Source: Mycoplasmatota bacterium (lineage in GTDB: Bacteria; Bacillota_I; Bacilli_A; Izemoplasmatales; Izemoplasmataceae). From it: a DNA stretch of 48,414 nucleotides. Below, piece by piece: positions 10,330-22,166 of this stretch. The stretch's first letter is position 1; each line of letters begins with the position of its first letter. The stretch is from NCBI GenBank assembly GCA_030600605.1, contig JAUVLT010000006.1, positions 1 to 48,414 on the forward strand, given 5' to 3'. Made by a program: the position numbers and the translations under genes. The notes below the pieces were generated by a model, which saw nothing but the letters and a program-made list of their open reading frames with translations, did not search any database and was not told the DNA's origin.

Positions 10330-12249
10330 CTAGATTAGTTGTTCTTTAGCCGTTTTCTTTTGTGTCAAAAGCGATACAATAATAATTGTAATGAAACTTA
10401 AAGGAACACTTATAATTGCTGGGTTATTTACTGGCATTGGCGAAGTAACATCAATTAAATGATAAACTCCGTCAAATACTTTTTGAGACAATAAGATAAT
10501 TGTCATTGAACTCACTAACCCTACTGCAATAGATGAAATAATTCCCCATGCGGTAGTTTTCTTCCAAAATAATATCATAATAATTGCTGGTAAGTTTGCA
10601 CTAGCTGCAACAGCAAATGCCCATCCAACTAAATAAGAAACATTCATGCCTTCAAATATAATTCCTAAAATCATTGCTAGAATACCAACTGCAATAGCAG
10701 TAATTTTACCAGCCCAAACTTTTTGAGTTTCTGTCATTTTTATTCCCATAAAGCGATCCATAATGTCATGAGCTACTGCACCACTTGACGCAACAATTAA
10801 TCCGCTTACTGTACCAAGTACAGTTGCAAAGGCTATTGCTGATATTATTGCAAATATCCATATTCCAAATGCCTGAGCAAGTAATGGTGCACTCATATTT
10901 GAATTACTTAAATCAATTGTACCGTTAACCATTGCTCCTAGTCCCATAAACATTGTTAAAATGTAGAAAAATCCTATCGCAGTAATTGCTACAATCGTTG
11001 ATTTTCTAGCTGCTGCTGGGGATGAAACTGTATAATATCTAATCAAAATATGTGGTAATCCTGCAGTTCCTAAGAACAATGCAAGCATTAAAGAAATAAA
11101 ATCTAAACGATCTGTAAAAGTCGCTCCTTTATCACTATCAACTTTAAATTGTAATCCTGGAATCAATACTTCAGATCCATCTATTTCATTTTGATAAAAT
11201 ACTGTTAGAATACTACTTCCATCTTTAATAACAACTTTTTCCCAAAGGATAACCTTACCTTCTCTAATTGCTTTTATAAATTCAAAAACACCTAAAGAAC
11301 CAGTATCTCCATCTGTACTACCATCTACTTCACTCATATGTCCTACTAAGAAAAATTGTGCATCTTCTCTTGGAGCTCCGTTAAACAATGTTTCTCCATC
11401 ACTTAACTCAGTAATAAATAAAGTTTCTTTTAACACATTTTCTTCTACGTTAACTTCCCAAATAGTTTCTTTACTTCCATCCATTATTCTAACAAACCAA
11501 TAACTATCAGTTTTTATTGTGTCAGAAATCACATAAGAAGTATCATCTAATGTGACAGTATCACCATTAATACTTGCAATATCAAGTTCAACAAATTCAT
11601 GATATTCTCCATAATTACTATCTGGATTTGTTGATATCCCTTTATTTAAAATCATAACTGTCAAAATAACACTAAAGACAATTAGTAACCCACCTTTTAA
11701 AAATTGAACATAAGTTGTACTTGTCATTCCGGCAGTAGCTACAATCAAGATGACAATAGTCCCAACCATTAATACTCCACTCCAATATGGAATACCAAGT
11801 AATGGTTCAACTAAAGACCCTGCTCCAACCATTTGTGGTATTAAATAAAACATTGAAACAATTAGTGTTGAAAGAGCTGCGAATAATTGAATCCCTTTAC
11901 TATTAAACTTAGCATCTAATGCATCAGCAAAAGTATATTTTCCTAATTTTTTCATTGGTTCAGCAACAACAAATAATGCTACAATCCATCCGGATAAGTA
12001 TCCAATAGAATAAAGGAATCCATCATATCCGAAAAAACTTATCATTCCACAAATTCCTAAGAATGATGCAGCACTTAAATAATCTCCAGCAAATGCAATT
12101 CCATTAACACCCCAGTGGATATTTCCTCCTGCTTTAAAATATCCATCAGCTGTTTTTGCTTTTTTAGCATAATAATAAGATATAAACAAAACAAAGGCAA
12201 CAATGAATAAGAAAATTATTACCGCTAATAAACTAGCTTCATATTTCAT
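10330..12249 (-). CDS. Sodium:solute symporter, cation/acetate symporter-like, with a large hydrophilic insertion
   Basis: AFAGDYLSAASFLGICGMI, ADALDAKFNSKGIQ, GTAGLPHILIRYYTV, ATVLGTVSGLIVASSGAVAHDI. Confidence 0.85.
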   Translation of the reverse strand: MKYEASLLAVIIFLFIVAFVLFISYYYAKKAKTADGYFKAGGNIHWGVNGIAFAGDYLSAASFLGICGMISFFGYDGFLYSIGYLSGWIVALFVVAEPMKKLGKYTFADALDAKFNSKGIQLFAALSTLIVSMFYLIPQMVGAGSLVEPLLGIPYWSGVLMVGTIVILIVATAGMTSTTYVQFLKGGLLIVFSVILTVMILNKGISTNPDSNYGEYHEFVELDIASINGDTVTLDDTSYVISDTIKTDSYWFVRIMDGSKETIWEVNVEENVLKETLFITELSDGETLFNGAPREDAQFFLVGHMSEVDGSTDGDTGSLGVFEFIKAIREGKVILWEKVVIKDGSSILTVFYQNEIDGSEVLIPGLQFKVDSDKGATFTDRLDFISLMLALFLGTAGLPHILIRYYTVSSPAAARKSTIVAITAIGFFYILTMFMGLGAMVNGTIDLSNSNMSAPLLAQAFGIWIFAIISAIAFATVLGTVSGLIVASSGAVAHDIMDRFMGIKMTETQKVWAGKITAIAVGILAMILGIIFEGMNVSYLVGWAFAVAASANLPAIIMILFWKKTTAWGIISSIAVGLVSSMTIILLSQKVFDGVYHLIDVTSPMPVNNPAIISVPLSFITIIIVSLLTQKKTAKEQLI

Positions 12250-12536
12250 TATTTGTCACCTTCTTTATTTAATAACGCCATTTCTTTTTCTTTCTTTGTA
12301 CAAAAATGATTATATATTAGCGCCATAACTAACGCTAAAATAATTAACCCTATACCATAAAAAATAGCGAGATTCACTTTAAGAATCTCTACTCCCATTA
12401 ATTTTGGATTAATTGTATTGATTAAAATAAAACCAGAATATATAACGAAATAAAACACAAACATCTTCACTCCAAGTCTTGCTTTATAGTCGCTACTTCC
12501 ATCTTCTTTCCATTCAGTACTTGGTCCATGCTCCAT
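12249..12536 (-). CDS. Small two-TM partner membrane protein of the symporter (DUF485/DUF4212-like)
   Basis: 95 aa, two TM segments, 1-nt overlap with the SSS symporter gene. Confidence 0.65.
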   Translation of the reverse strand: MEHGPSTEWKEDGSSDYKARLGVKMFVFYFVIYSGFILINTINPKLMGVEILKVNLAIFYGIGLIILALVMALIYNHFCTKKEKEMALLNKEGDK

Positions 12537-12748
12537 ATCAAATCTCTCCTATCATTTTTTTACACTAAGACAATAATACACTTCTTAATAACAAAACTCA
12601 AAATGATTATTAATAATTTTTAATAATATTTTATAATACCATTTCTAAGCAAGCCTAAATATCTAATAAGAGAAAACAAATCATAAATGTGTTATACTAA
12701 TGGTGATATGATATAGCTACTAAATATAAAAAATAGGAGTGATTTACT

Positions 12749-13663
12749 ATGAAAAAAGTGTCAAAACTGTATTTGTTCTTCACATCTTTATTCTTTTTGT
12801 TCTCACCATTCTCGTTGGGTTTAGTAGCCATTTACTTTGAAGATAGCAACTTAGAAGATGAATTTAGTGGCTTAATAATGAATGTAGGGCTTGTTATTAT
12901 TTTAGGAATAGTTATGGGTTCTATGATAGCTAAAGAAAAACTAGAAAAGCCAAATATTAACGAAATTAAGCTTTTAATCTTTGGGGCTCTTTCAAACATC
13001 GTTATTTATTTTTATGTTTTTCAAAATGCTTTAAATATTGATGACTTTGTTACAATTTACTTCGCAATGATCCTAATTCTATTCTTATATCTAATCATTA
13101 TTGATCATGTGAATCTTAATTATGAATTATGGATATTTGCAATATTATTTTTTACAGTAGATTTAATATTCTTTACTTACATCGGAACTCAAGGTGATAC
13201 ATATTTTCACAATGACGTTCCTGCCAATTTCATTCAAAGATTATTCTTCATTACCGTGCCTCTTACTACTTTAATCCTATTTATATCAAAAATTAGAAAG
13301 TATGACGTTATTGATACTTTCACAAAAATATTTATTGTTATTACTATTTTAGTTGGTCTTGTGTTTTTCGAAGGAATAGATGTAGAAGATAAATTCATAC
13401 TCACACTAAACTTAATAGTTCCATTCATAATTATAATTGATTTTATACTTTCGATAATATATAAGCGCTTTGACCCATATAAGCTTACTTTCTATCTTCG
13501 AATGGGAACTTTTATACTATTAATTTATATCTATGATGGTATTAGCTATTTTGTAATGAGTTCATACAGCGATCATAATTTAGCTGAATTAGTAATGATT
13601 ACTTATGTAGTAATAGTTTGTAACTTAATTGAGTATCTTATTCCAAACAAAAAGATAAACTAG
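12749..13663 (+). CDS. Polytopic membrane protein of unknown function
   Basis: 304 aa with multiple TM segments; ATG preceded by aataggagtgattt. Confidence 0.6.
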   Translation: MKKVSKLYLFFTSLFFLFSPFSLGLVAIYFEDSNLEDEFSGLIMNVGLVIILGIVMGSMIAKEKLEKPNINEIKLLIFGALSNIVIYFYVFQNALNIDDFVTIYFAMILILFLYLIIIDHVNLNYELWIFAILFFTVDLIFFTYIGTQGDTYFHNDVPANFIQRLFFITVPLTTLILFISKIRKYDVIDTFTKIFIVITILVGLVFFEGIDVEDKFILTLNLIVPFIIIIDFILSIIYKRFDPYKLTFYLRMGTFILLIYIYDGISYFVMSSYSDHNLAELVMITYVVIVCNLIEYLIPNKKIN

Positions 13664-13665
13664 TA

Positions 13666-13697
13666 ATAGCCATCAACAATAATGTTGATGGCTATTT
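13666..13697. terminator. Intrinsic terminator
   Basis: atagccatcaacaataatgttgatggctatttt. Confidence 0.8.
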
Positions 13698-13799
13698 TAA
13701 CACAATAGAAATGTGAAAAATCTATTTTCTTTTTAAACTATTAGTGTTAAAATAAAATGTTAATTTTTATTCTATTGAGAATTTATGAGAGGTGACACT

Positions 13800-15374
13800 A
13801 TGAAAAAATTATTTTTTATCTCATTACTATTTATAATGAGTACCACACTTTCAGCTTGCGACACTACTGTTAACCGTGAACCAGTTGATTGTGAATTATA
13901 TCCAACACACGTAGATTGTTTAGAAGATGAGGACCCAGTTTTAGATTGTGATCTTGATCCTGATAATGAATTATGTCCAGATACTGATCCTTCTGAATTT
14001 CTAGATATTTACTACATCAATGATTTACATGGAGCTATCTTACCAGATAGCGATCAACTAGGAATGGCATATATTGCAAATTTTTTAGTTACAAAAAAGG
14101 AAGAAAATCCTGATAATGTTATTATTTTAGCTGGTGGTGATATTTTACAAGGAACTGCATTATCTAATTACTATAATGGTGAATCAACTATTAATATGAT
14201 GAATGAAATGTATTTCGATGCATTTACATTGGGTAATCATGAATTTGATTGGGGACTTGGTGTTGTGACTAATTATTTTGATGAAGATGAAACTAATGGT
14301 GAAGCAGATTTTCCACTTCTTGGAGCTAATGTTTTCTATGAGGGAACATCTACTATTCCTGACGGGATTGAACCTTATACAATTATCGAAAGAGGAGACC
14401 AAAAAATCGGGATTATTGGTACAATGGGATATGGTCTTGAAAGTTCAATAGCAACAAGCAAAATTTCTGGTTATGAATTTGGTGAACCAGTAGCAATTAT
14501 TGAATTTTATGCATATCATTTAAGAACTGTTGAAGATGTTGATTTAGTTCTTGTTGTAAGTCATGATAGTGGAAACATTAATGACGGAGTTGCTGCTTTA
14601 ACTGGAGATTACCGTGTTAACGCAATCTTTAATGCTCATTCACATAGTACCTACGCTCAAGTCAATTTAGGACTGCCAGTAGTTCAATCTGGTGCTAATG
14701 GTGAATATGTTGGTCATGTTAGATTTACTTTTACCGATGGAGCATTAACTACTTACTCTGCTGAAAATTTAGATTTTTACGATAGTGTTTTATTTCACAC
14801 TCAAAATACTATTGTTCAAGATTTAATTGATACATATCAACTTGAAACTGATAGTCTATTTAATACCCCAATCCTAGTAGCTGGTGAAGATTTATCTCAA
14901 GGTGAACTTACACTCTGGATTGCAAAACTAATGAGAATTACAACTGGTAGTGATATTGCATTTCATAATATTGGTGGTACAAGAACAGATATTGAAGATG
15001 GCGACATGATAAACTTAGGTGTTTTATATCAAGTTTGGCCATTTGATAATGTTGTTAAAACTACCTGGCTTAAAGGTGCTCAAATAAATGCTTTTAAAGC
15101 GAGTGCTGGATCCTTTTATGATACTGAAATAACCATATTCGATAATGATACATACTATAAAGTAGCTACAAATGATTATGTCTTTGATAAAGAATATTAT
15201 CCATTTGTTGATGGATTAAATTCGGTTAATACTGGAATACTTTTAAGAGATATTGCAGTAAGTGAACTAGAGCTTCAATACATTCTTTATTCTTCATTCT
15301 TAGTTACTAACACTATTTTATCGACTTCGTTAGTTCCCGAAGAACAACCCCCTGTTGTAAACGCAAATAATTGA
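13800..15374 (+). CDS. Lipoprotein, 5'-nucleotidase / metallophosphoesterase family
   Basis: MKKLFFISLLFIMSTTLSAC lipobox; YYINDLHGAILP, GGDILQGTALSNYYNGE, TLGNHEFDWG, HSHS motifs. Confidence 0.85.
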   Translation: MKKLFFISLLFIMSTTLSACDTTVNREPVDCELYPTHVDCLEDEDPVLDCDLDPDNELCPDTDPSEFLDIYYINDLHGAILPDSDQLGMAYIANFLVTKKEENPDNVIILAGGDILQGTALSNYYNGESTINMMNEMYFDAFTLGNHEFDWGLGVVTNYFDEDETNGEADFPLLGANVFYEGTSTIPDGIEPYTIIERGDQKIGIIGTMGYGLESSIATSKISGYEFGEPVAIIEFYAYHLRTVEDVDLVLVVSHDSGNINDGVAALTGDYRVNAIFNAHSHSTYAQVNLGLPVVQSGANGEYVGHVRFTFTDGALTTYSAENLDFYDSVLFHTQNTIVQDLIDTYQLETDSLFNTPILVAGEDLSQGELTLWIAKLMRITTGSDIAFHNIGGTRTDIEDGDMINLGVLYQVWPFDNVVKTTWLKGAQINAFKASAGSFYDTEITIFDNDTYYKVATNDYVFDKEYYPFVDGLNSVNTGILLRDIAVSELELQYILYSSFLVTNTILSTSLVPEEQPPVVNANN

Positions 15375-15379
15375 TAAAC

Positions 15380-15419
15380 AAAAGGCTAGAATAGTATTTT
15401 TACTATTCTAGCCTTTTTT
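15380..15419. terminator. Intrinsic terminator
   Basis: aaaaggctagaatagtatttttactattctagcctttttt. Confidence 0.85.
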
Positions 15420-15435
15420 ATATATTCAAATTTCT

Positions 15436-16623
15436 TTACAATAAAAATAATAGTCCAAGCAATATCCCTAAGAAAGTACCGATCGCGTATCCAATAGAAC
15501 CGGTAATCAATCCTGGAACAGTTAAATCATCATTCTTTATTTGCCTTGTAATTGCGGGTATAAATGCAGGACCATATAGCCCTGCCGTTAAAGTAACAAT
15601 TGTACAATCAACATCAACATTTAATAGTTTACTTATTAATGTATGTAATACCAACACACCAATTGTAATTGTTCCAAATAATACTAAAATACTTCCAAAT
15701 ATTCCTTTCATCATTGTGAAATCAAGTGATGATGCAAGAGCAAATGAAAATACTAAAATAAAATATTGCCCCATTACATTCATTCCTTTTGTATTGCGTA
15801 TCTTTTCATTAAACGATGCCACTACACCAAATACAGTCACTGTAATCATCATTACAGGAACTAGTAAATCAGTCATTTTACCATCTTGACTTCCCATAAT
15901 AATCCATAGTAGAATTCCGAATAATGCACCTGATATAGCTATTCCAAATGCTAGTAAAAAACGATAAAATAATTTTTTAGAAATTTTAAATCCTTCAATA
16001 TCCAAATCTTCAATATTTTCAATATCAGATAATTCTGTTACATATTTTTCATGATCTGATGGACGTAAAAATCGTGATAACACAGGTTTTGCAAGTGTTA
16101 ATAAAAAGAAATAAAAGATAGCTCCAATTATCATTTCTGATAGATTAGCAACTCCTAAAGTTGTAGAATCAAGTCCAAAGATTTTTGCTATAGCATTTAG
16201 GTTTGGAGTTCCTCCAGTATATACACCAATTGCCATTGCTGATAACTCTGCACCAAATGTAATTGTATTTCCGTAAATATAAAAAGTTAATGTTGTTATC
16301 ACAATTGCTGAAATAATTAAACTCAAAAATGAAAGTAATACTACCTTAGAAAGTTTCTTTGCTTCTTTCAAATTAGCACTAAATAGTAATAACGGTATAG
16401 CAATACCAATAGCTATGTGACTTCCAATCTCACCGATATCAGAATTTTGTACAATACCTAATCCAATAGCTTGAAGACCAAATATCAAAAGAGCTACTAA
16501 AATACCTAGAAAATATGCAGTTCCAATTGATCCAAGCCATTTTGTAATAATAAAATTATGATATCTAATTATAAATATCGGAACTAAAAAAATTGATAAT
16601 AATTGAACAATACTAAATATCAT
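15436..16623 (-). CDS. DUF819-like polytopic membrane protein
   Basis: 395 aa, many TMs; GVYTGGTPNLNAIAKIFGL and GLYGPAFIPAITRQ motifs. Confidence 0.7.
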   Translation of the reverse strand: MIFSIVQLLSIFLVPIFIIRYHNFIITKWLGSIGTAYFLGILVALLIFGLQAIGLGIVQNSDIGEIGSHIAIGIAIPLLLFSANLKEAKKLSKVVLLSFLSLIISAIVITTLTFYIYGNTITFGAELSAMAIGVYTGGTPNLNAIAKIFGLDSTTLGVANLSEMIIGAIFYFFLLTLAKPVLSRFLRPSDHEKYVTELSDIENIEDLDIEGFKISKKLFYRFLLAFGIAISGALFGILLWIIMGSQDGKMTDLLVPVMMITVTVFGVVASFNEKIRNTKGMNVMGQYFILVFSFALASSLDFTMMKGIFGSILVLFGTITIGVLVLHTLISKLLNVDVDCTIVTLTAGLYGPAFIPAITRQIKNDDLTVPGLITGSIGYAIGTFLGILLGLLFLL

Positions 16624-16625
16624 TA

Positions 16626-17717
16626 TTATAGCTCCTTTCCATAAATTCGGTATGTTTTAATAATTTCTCCACCAAACTTTTTGAATGCATTTATAGGTTT
16701 GGGATTATTTTCCATCATTGTTCCAGCTTCAAATTCAGTAATACCTATTGCCTCTAATTCATCAAATAACACTTTGAAAATATGGCCAATTAATCCAGTA
16801 TTCTGATATTCCGGAATGATATACTGCATTGTTCCCCTTGCTTTAGTGATTCGTTTCTTTTCTATCAATATTTTCAGAGGTTTAATTCGACCTTTAGTTT
16901 TTTTAAATACTTGATTAAAGTCAGGTAATACTAAACAAAACCCAATTGGTTTATTCGTTTTATTTTCCCTAGCGATTTTTATCAAATTAGGATTAATAAA
17001 AGCTTTTAAAGATTTCGCAACTTTGGCAATCATATCAATAGAAGGAGCATCTTGATAAATTATTTCATTAGTTGCAACTACAAGTATTTGATGTATATCT
17101 TCCATATCTCGATCTAATTCTTTCCAATTTATCGAATCTACTCTAACATCATTAGATTTTAAAAAATATTTCGAAATCGTGTTTAATCGCTTTTTAGATT
17201 TTTCACAAACATCAGCATTCAAACTGACTGTGTCAATTTCCTTTGTATATCCAACGGCTTCTAGTAATTTACCATAATATTCATAGTTATATGCTGTGAA
17301 AATTGTTGGAGGAATATCGAACCCATTAACCAGCACACCTCTTCTTGTATCAGGATCATAAGGTGCAAAAGCACCTTCAGAATATTTAACATTATTTGTA
17401 ACCATATCTTTTTCCATATAATCGAATAATTCTTTTACAACATCATTATCATCAATAGCATCAAAAAATGAAAAATAACATATTCTTTCATTTCTTTTTT
17501 TATTATTGTCATATGTATAGAGAAGTCTACCTTGAATTATTTTATCTTTTATTGATAAGATTGCTGTATAACTATAATCTTCTAGTACAAGCTTTTTTAG
17601 TTCCTTTTTTAATGCATAAAAAATTGGAAAAACATAGTGTTTATCATCTTTATATAAATCTTCTATATAATAAATGAAACGAGATAAATCTTTCTTAGTC
17701 TTGACAATTTTTATCAT
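16626..17717 (-). CDS. GNAT-like acetyltransferase domain protein
   Basis: 363 aa; KARGTMQYIIPEYQNTGLIGHIFKVLFDEL near the C-terminus; next to DUF819 gene. Confidence 0.55.
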   Translation of the reverse strand: MIKIVKTKKDLSRFIYYIEDLYKDDKHYVFPIFYALKKELKKLVLEDYSYTAILSIKDKIIQGRLLYTYDNNKKRNERICYFSFFDAIDDNDVVKELFDYMEKDMVTNNVKYSEGAFAPYDPDTRRGVLVNGFDIPPTIFTAYNYEYYGKLLEAVGYTKEIDTVSLNADVCEKSKKRLNTISKYFLKSNDVRVDSINWKELDRDMEDIHQILVVATNEIIYQDAPSIDMIAKVAKSLKAFINPNLIKIARENKTNKPIGFCLVLPDFNQVFKKTKGRIKPLKILIEKKRITKARGTMQYIIPEYQNTGLIGHIFKVLFDELEAIGITEFEAGTMMENNPKPINAFKKFGGEIIKTYRIYGKEL

Positions 17718-17833
17718 TTTTAATCCTCCGTATCTTTCGAAGTATTTAATTATTATGTTTATTATTCTAGCATATTATATAGTTCATAACAAGTTTTAAC
17801 AGCTAGTACAAATTTTTCTATTATTTCTTAAAT

Positions 17834-17871
17834 AAAGCCCAAGTCACTGTCTGTGTGATTTGGGCTTTGTT
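17834..17871. terminator. Intrinsic terminator
   Basis: aaagcccaagtcactgtctgtgtgatttgggcttt. Confidence 0.75.
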
Positions 17872-17875
17872 ATCA

Positions 17876-19711
17876 TTAATTAATGTTATCTTCTTCTACT
17901 CTATTTTCCTTACTTGCTCTTTTACGGTCTTTTTCGTCCAGTATTTTTTTACGGAGCCTAATTGCATCTGGAGTTATTTCTACTAATTCATCACTATTAA
18001 TAAACTCTAGTGCCTCTTCTAAAGTAAATCTTCTTGGATCAAGAAGTTTTACCGCCTCATCAGTTCCACTTGCACGAACATTTGTTAATTGTTTATTTTT
18101 ACAGGGATTTACAACTAAGTCATTTTTTCTTGAATTTTGTCCTACTATCATGCCAGCATAAACTCTAATAGCAGGATCAACAAACATTTTTCCTCTTTCA
18201 CTTAAACTAAATAAAGAGTAAGCCATTGTTTTACCGCTAACTTTTGATATAAATACACCGTTTCTGGTTGATGGAATATTCCCTGCATAAGGTTGATAAG
18301 AATCAAATGATTTTTCAATAGTTCCTTGTCCTTTTGTAGTATTAATAAATTCGCTTCGATATCCAATAAGACCTCTAGTAGGTACTAAATATTCTACTTT
18401 TGTATATCCGTTCTCACTATTCATGTATTGTATTATCCCTTTTCTTAAATTCATTTGCGAAATTATACTACCAGCAAATAAATCAGGAACTGATACATTA
18501 ACTTTTTCAAAAGGTTCATGTTTTACTCCGTTAATTTCGCGATACAAAACTTCTGGTTTTGAAACACTTAGTTCAAATCCTTCTCTTCTCATACTCTCAA
18601 TTAAGATAGATAAATGCAATTCTCCTCTACCATTAACTTTATACCCATCAAGATCTTCTAATTCAGATACTTCAAGTCCAACATTAGTTTCAAGTTCCTT
18701 TAACAATCTTTGTCTAATTTGACGTGTTGTAACAAGTTTCCCACTCTGTCCTACAAATGGTGAACTGTTCACTAAGAAATTCATTGAAAGGGTTGGTTTC
18801 TCAATGTCAATCATTTCCATAGGATCAATATGTTCAACATCACAAACTGTTTCACCTATAACGATATCCGGGATTCCAACAATGCTTACGATATCCCCTG
18901 CATATACTTCTTGTTTTTCAATTTTTGATAATCCTTCATTTACGAATAATTTAGATATTTTTCTTTTTACTACTTCACCATCTCTTTTACTAATTGCTAT
19001 AATACTATTTCTCTTAATTGTTCCTTTTGTAACTCTACCAGTACCTAATCTTCCTAAATAATTATCATATCCTAATGTTGAAACCTGCATTTGTAATGGT
19101 TCTGTCTCACTATATGGATATAATCCAACGTGATTAAGTAAAAGATCAAATAGAGGATCCAAATTTTTTGATTCATCTCCCATATCAAGCATAGCAATTC
19201 CTTCTCTAGCAATTCCATAAACTATTGGAAAATCCAATTGTTCATCAGTTGCCCCTAATTCAACAAATAAATCAAAGCTTAAATTTACTACTTCTTCAGC
19301 TCTTTCATCTTTTTTATCAATTTTATTTATAAATAAGATTGGTTTTAATCCTTGCTCTAATGATTTTTGTAATACTACTCTCGTTTGAGGCATTGGCCCT
19401 TCACTTGAATCAACTAATAATATAACAGTATCAACTGTTTTCATAATACGTTCAACTTCACTTGAAAAATCAGCATGTCCTGGAGTATCTACTATATTTA
19501 TTTTAGTTCCATTATGTTCAATAGCACAATTTTTAGAATAAATCGTAATTCCTCTTTCACGTTCAAGATCGTTACTATCCATTATTTGCTCTACGACAAC
19601 TTCATTTTTATGAAATACTCCACTTTGATTAAGTAAAGCATCAACTAAGGTTGATTTGCCAGCATCAACATGAGCTATTACAGCCACATTTATTACTCTT
19701 TGTCTTTTCAT
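17876..19711 (-). CDS. typA: TypA/BipA ribosome-associated GTPase
   Basis: [36 protein letters not shown]-terminal [14 protein letters not shown]-type region. Confidence 0.93.
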   Translation of the reverse strand: MKRQRVINVAVIAHVDAGKSTLVDALLNQSGVFHKNEVVVEQIMDSNDLERERGITIYSKNCAIEHNGTKINIVDTPGHADFSSEVERIMKTVDTVILLVDSSEGPMPQTRVVLQKSLEQGLKPILFINKIDKKDERAEEVVNLSFDLFVELGATDEQLDFPIVYGIAREGIAMLDMGDESKNLDPLFDLLLNHVGLYPYSETEPLQMQVSTLGYDNYLGRLGTGRVTKGTIKRNSIIAISKRDGEVVKRKISKLFVNEGLSKIEKQEVYAGDIVSIVGIPDIVIGETVCDVEHIDPMEMIDIEKPTLSMNFLVNSSPFVGQSGKLVTTRQIRQRLLKELETNVGLEVSELEDLDGYKVNGRGELHLSILIESMRREGFELSVSKPEVLYREINGVKHEPFEKVNVSVPDLFAGSIISQMNLRKGIIQYMNSENGYTKVEYLVPTRGLIGYRSEFINTTKGQGTIEKSFDSYQPYAGNIPSTRNGVFISKVSGKTMAYSLFSLSERGKMFVDPAIRVYAGMIVGQNSRKNDLVVNPCKNKQLTNVRASGTDEAVKLLDPRRFTLEEALEFINSDELVEITPDAIRLRKKILDEKDRKRASKENRVEEDNIN

Positions 19712-19852
19712 TGTATACCTCCAAACTTCTTTTTCCAGTTTTTCTTATAAAAATATATTCTTTTAGTCCAAATAACACTATACCACATTTAGAAAATAAT
19801 GCACTATATATTACTCGTTTACTAAAAGTATTAATCAAGTATCTATATATCA

Positions 19853-19884
19853 AAAAAAAAGACAGACAAATTTTTTGTCTGTCT
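19853..19884. terminator. Intrinsic terminator of the EF-G-like gene
   Basis: aaaaaaagacagacaaattttttgtctgtct. Confidence 0.75.
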
Positions 19885-19893
19885 AAAATGTTA

Positions 19894-21969
19894 TTACTCG
19901 TCTTCGTTAAGTGAACTAATTATTTTTTCTTTCAAATACTCAGGAACTTCCTCATAACGCACAAATTCACGTTGGAATACTCCTGTACCTTGTGTCATTG
20001 CCATAAGATCAATAGTATAACTAATAATTTCTGCTTCGGGAGCTTCAGCAATAATTTTTTGCTTTCCACCAAACATCGGATTCATTCCTAAAACTTGACC
20101 ACGTCTTTTGTTAATGTCCCCCATAACGTCTCCAACGTAGCTATCTTTAATAATAATTTCAAGTTTCATTATTGGTTCTAAAATTGTAGGAACACATGTT
20201 TTACAGGCGTTTTTAAATGCTAACGCAGCAGCTAATTTAAATGAAATTTCATTTGAATCTACCGCATGATAAGATCCATCATATAACGTTGCTTTAACGC
20301 CAATAACTGGGAATCCAGCAAGTGGACCCTTTTGGAATGTATCAATCAAACCTTTTTCAACAGCAGGAAAATATCCCCTTGGAACACTTCCGCCATGAAT
20401 TTCCTCAGTAAACTCAAATTCACTTTCATTTGGATTAATTGGTTCAAAACGCATTTTTACAACACCAAATTGACCAGAACCACCAGATTGTTTTTTATGG
20501 CGTCCTTCTGCTTCTACCTTCTTCTTAATACTTTCACGGTAAACAATTTGTTGATTTTTCAAATCCACTTCAACACCAAATGAATTTTTAAGTTTTTCTA
20601 ACATATAGTTAATGTGTGTCATTCCTTGCCCACCAATTAAAAGTTGAGCTGTTTCTCTATTACGTTTGTATTCAAAAGATGGATCTTCTATTACTAATCT
20701 ATGAAGAGCAGTTGAAATTTTGTCTTCATCTTTTTTCTTTTTTGGATGAATAGCAACATAGATCGTAGCTGAAGGGATTTCTGGCCCATCAAGAACTATT
20801 GGATTCTTTAAATCAGCTATAGTACAACCAGTATACATTTCATCAATTTTGATAACAACACCTACATCACCAGCATCAAGTGATTCAACACTGATTTGTT
20901 CTTTTCCTCTCATAGTCGAGATTGTCCCTATTTTTACAGTTTTATTTGTATTTGTTACAACTACTTTTTGGCCACTTACTAATGATCCAGAAAATACTTT
21001 AATAAAATTGATTGAACCAATAAATGGATCGATAATTGTTTTAAACACATATGCTGAGAATGGTTCATCAATTGTTGTTTTACGACTTACTGCTTCATCA
21101 GTTTTTGGATCTTTGCCCACTTTTGGCTTAAGATCATTAGGTGCTGGCATAAACTTTCCAATCATTTCAAGTAGATCTCTAACTCCAATATCCTTTAATA
21201 CAGAACCAATAACAACTGGTTTAAGATCACCCGAAAGAACACCTTGACGTAGCCCATCACAAATTTCATCATATGTAAGTTCTTCCCCTGAAAAATATTT
21301 ATCAAGTAATTCTTCCGAAGCCATTGCTACTGCTTCTACGATTTGTTCTCTTAATTCTCTAACTTTATCAACTAAATTTTCAGGAATTGGTTTTTCAACC
21401 AGTTTTCCATTTTCTAATACAATGGCTCTCATGTCAATTAAATTGATATACCCTTTAAAGTCATTATTTTCGATAACCGGCCATAAAAATGGAACAGCTT
21501 TATTTCCAAGTAACTTTTGAAGTCTTTCAAGAAGTCCATCAAACTTAATATTATCTTTGTCCATTTTATTAACAAAGATAATCGTTGGAATATTTCTTTC
21601 ACTAACGTCATCTAAAACTAATTCAGAACCAATATCAATTCCTTTACTTCCATCAATCATTACTACTGCACCTTTAACAACAGAAAGTGCTTGATACACT
21701 TCACTTACTAGTTCTCTATTCCCTGGTGTATCCAAAAAGTTGAATTTATAACCATCGTGTTCTACAGGAATTAAACTAGTAGAAATTGAAGTAAGATGGT
21801 TTTTCTCTTCTGATAGATAATCAGAAGTTGTACTTTTATCCTCTACTCTACCCTTCTTTGTTTTCGTACCAGTTACATAAAGTACTGATTCCATAAAAGA
21901 GGTCTTCCCTGAGCCAGGATTACCTACAACTGCAATGGTACGTAAGTGTTCAATGTCATATTTTTTCAT
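19894..21969 (-). CDS. EF-G-like translational GTPase (divergent EF-G paralog)
   Basis: GNPGSGKTSFMESV, DTPGNRELVSEVYQAL, VNKMDKD; EF-G domain IV SGGSGQFGVVKMRFEP; YVGDVMGDINKRRGQVLGM. Confidence 0.88.
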   Translation of the reverse strand: MKKYDIEHLRTIAVVGNPGSGKTSFMESVLYVTGTKTKKGRVEDKSTTSDYLSEEKNHLTSISTSLIPVEHDGYKFNFLDTPGNRELVSEVYQALSVVKGAVVMIDGSKGIDIGSELVLDDVSERNIPTIIFVNKMDKDNIKFDGLLERLQKLLGNKAVPFLWPVIENNDFKGYINLIDMRAIVLENGKLVEKPIPENLVDKVRELREQIVEAVAMASEELLDKYFSGEELTYDEICDGLRQGVLSGDLKPVVIGSVLKDIGVRDLLEMIGKFMPAPNDLKPKVGKDPKTDEAVSRKTTIDEPFSAYVFKTIIDPFIGSINFIKVFSGSLVSGQKVVVTNTNKTVKIGTISTMRGKEQISVESLDAGDVGVVIKIDEMYTGCTIADLKNPIVLDGPEIPSATIYVAIHPKKKKDEDKISTALHRLVIEDPSFEYKRNRETAQLLIGGQGMTHINYMLEKLKNSFGVEVDLKNQQIVYRESIKKKVEAEGRHKKQSGGSGQFGVVKMRFEPINPNESEFEFTEEIHGGSVPRGYFPAVEKGLIDTFQKGPLAGFPVIGVKATLYDGSYHAVDSNEISFKLAAALAFKNACKTCVPTILEPIMKLEIIIKDSYVGDVMGDINKRRGQVLGMNPMFGGKQKIIAEAPEAEIISYTIDLMAMTQGTGVFQREFVRYEEVPEYLKEKIISSLNEDE

Positions 21970-22166
21970 CGTATACTTCCTTCCATAAATTGCTTTTATT
22001 TTTTATGACTTCTCCTTATTATATCATATCAATTTATTAAACAATGTTTTTTGTTAAAAAAATAAAAAATAATATTTAGACAAAATATATTGCAAGTATA
22101 TCTATCAAAAATAACTACATATTCAAGTGTTCCTATCATTGAATATGTAGTTATTTTTTCATCTTT

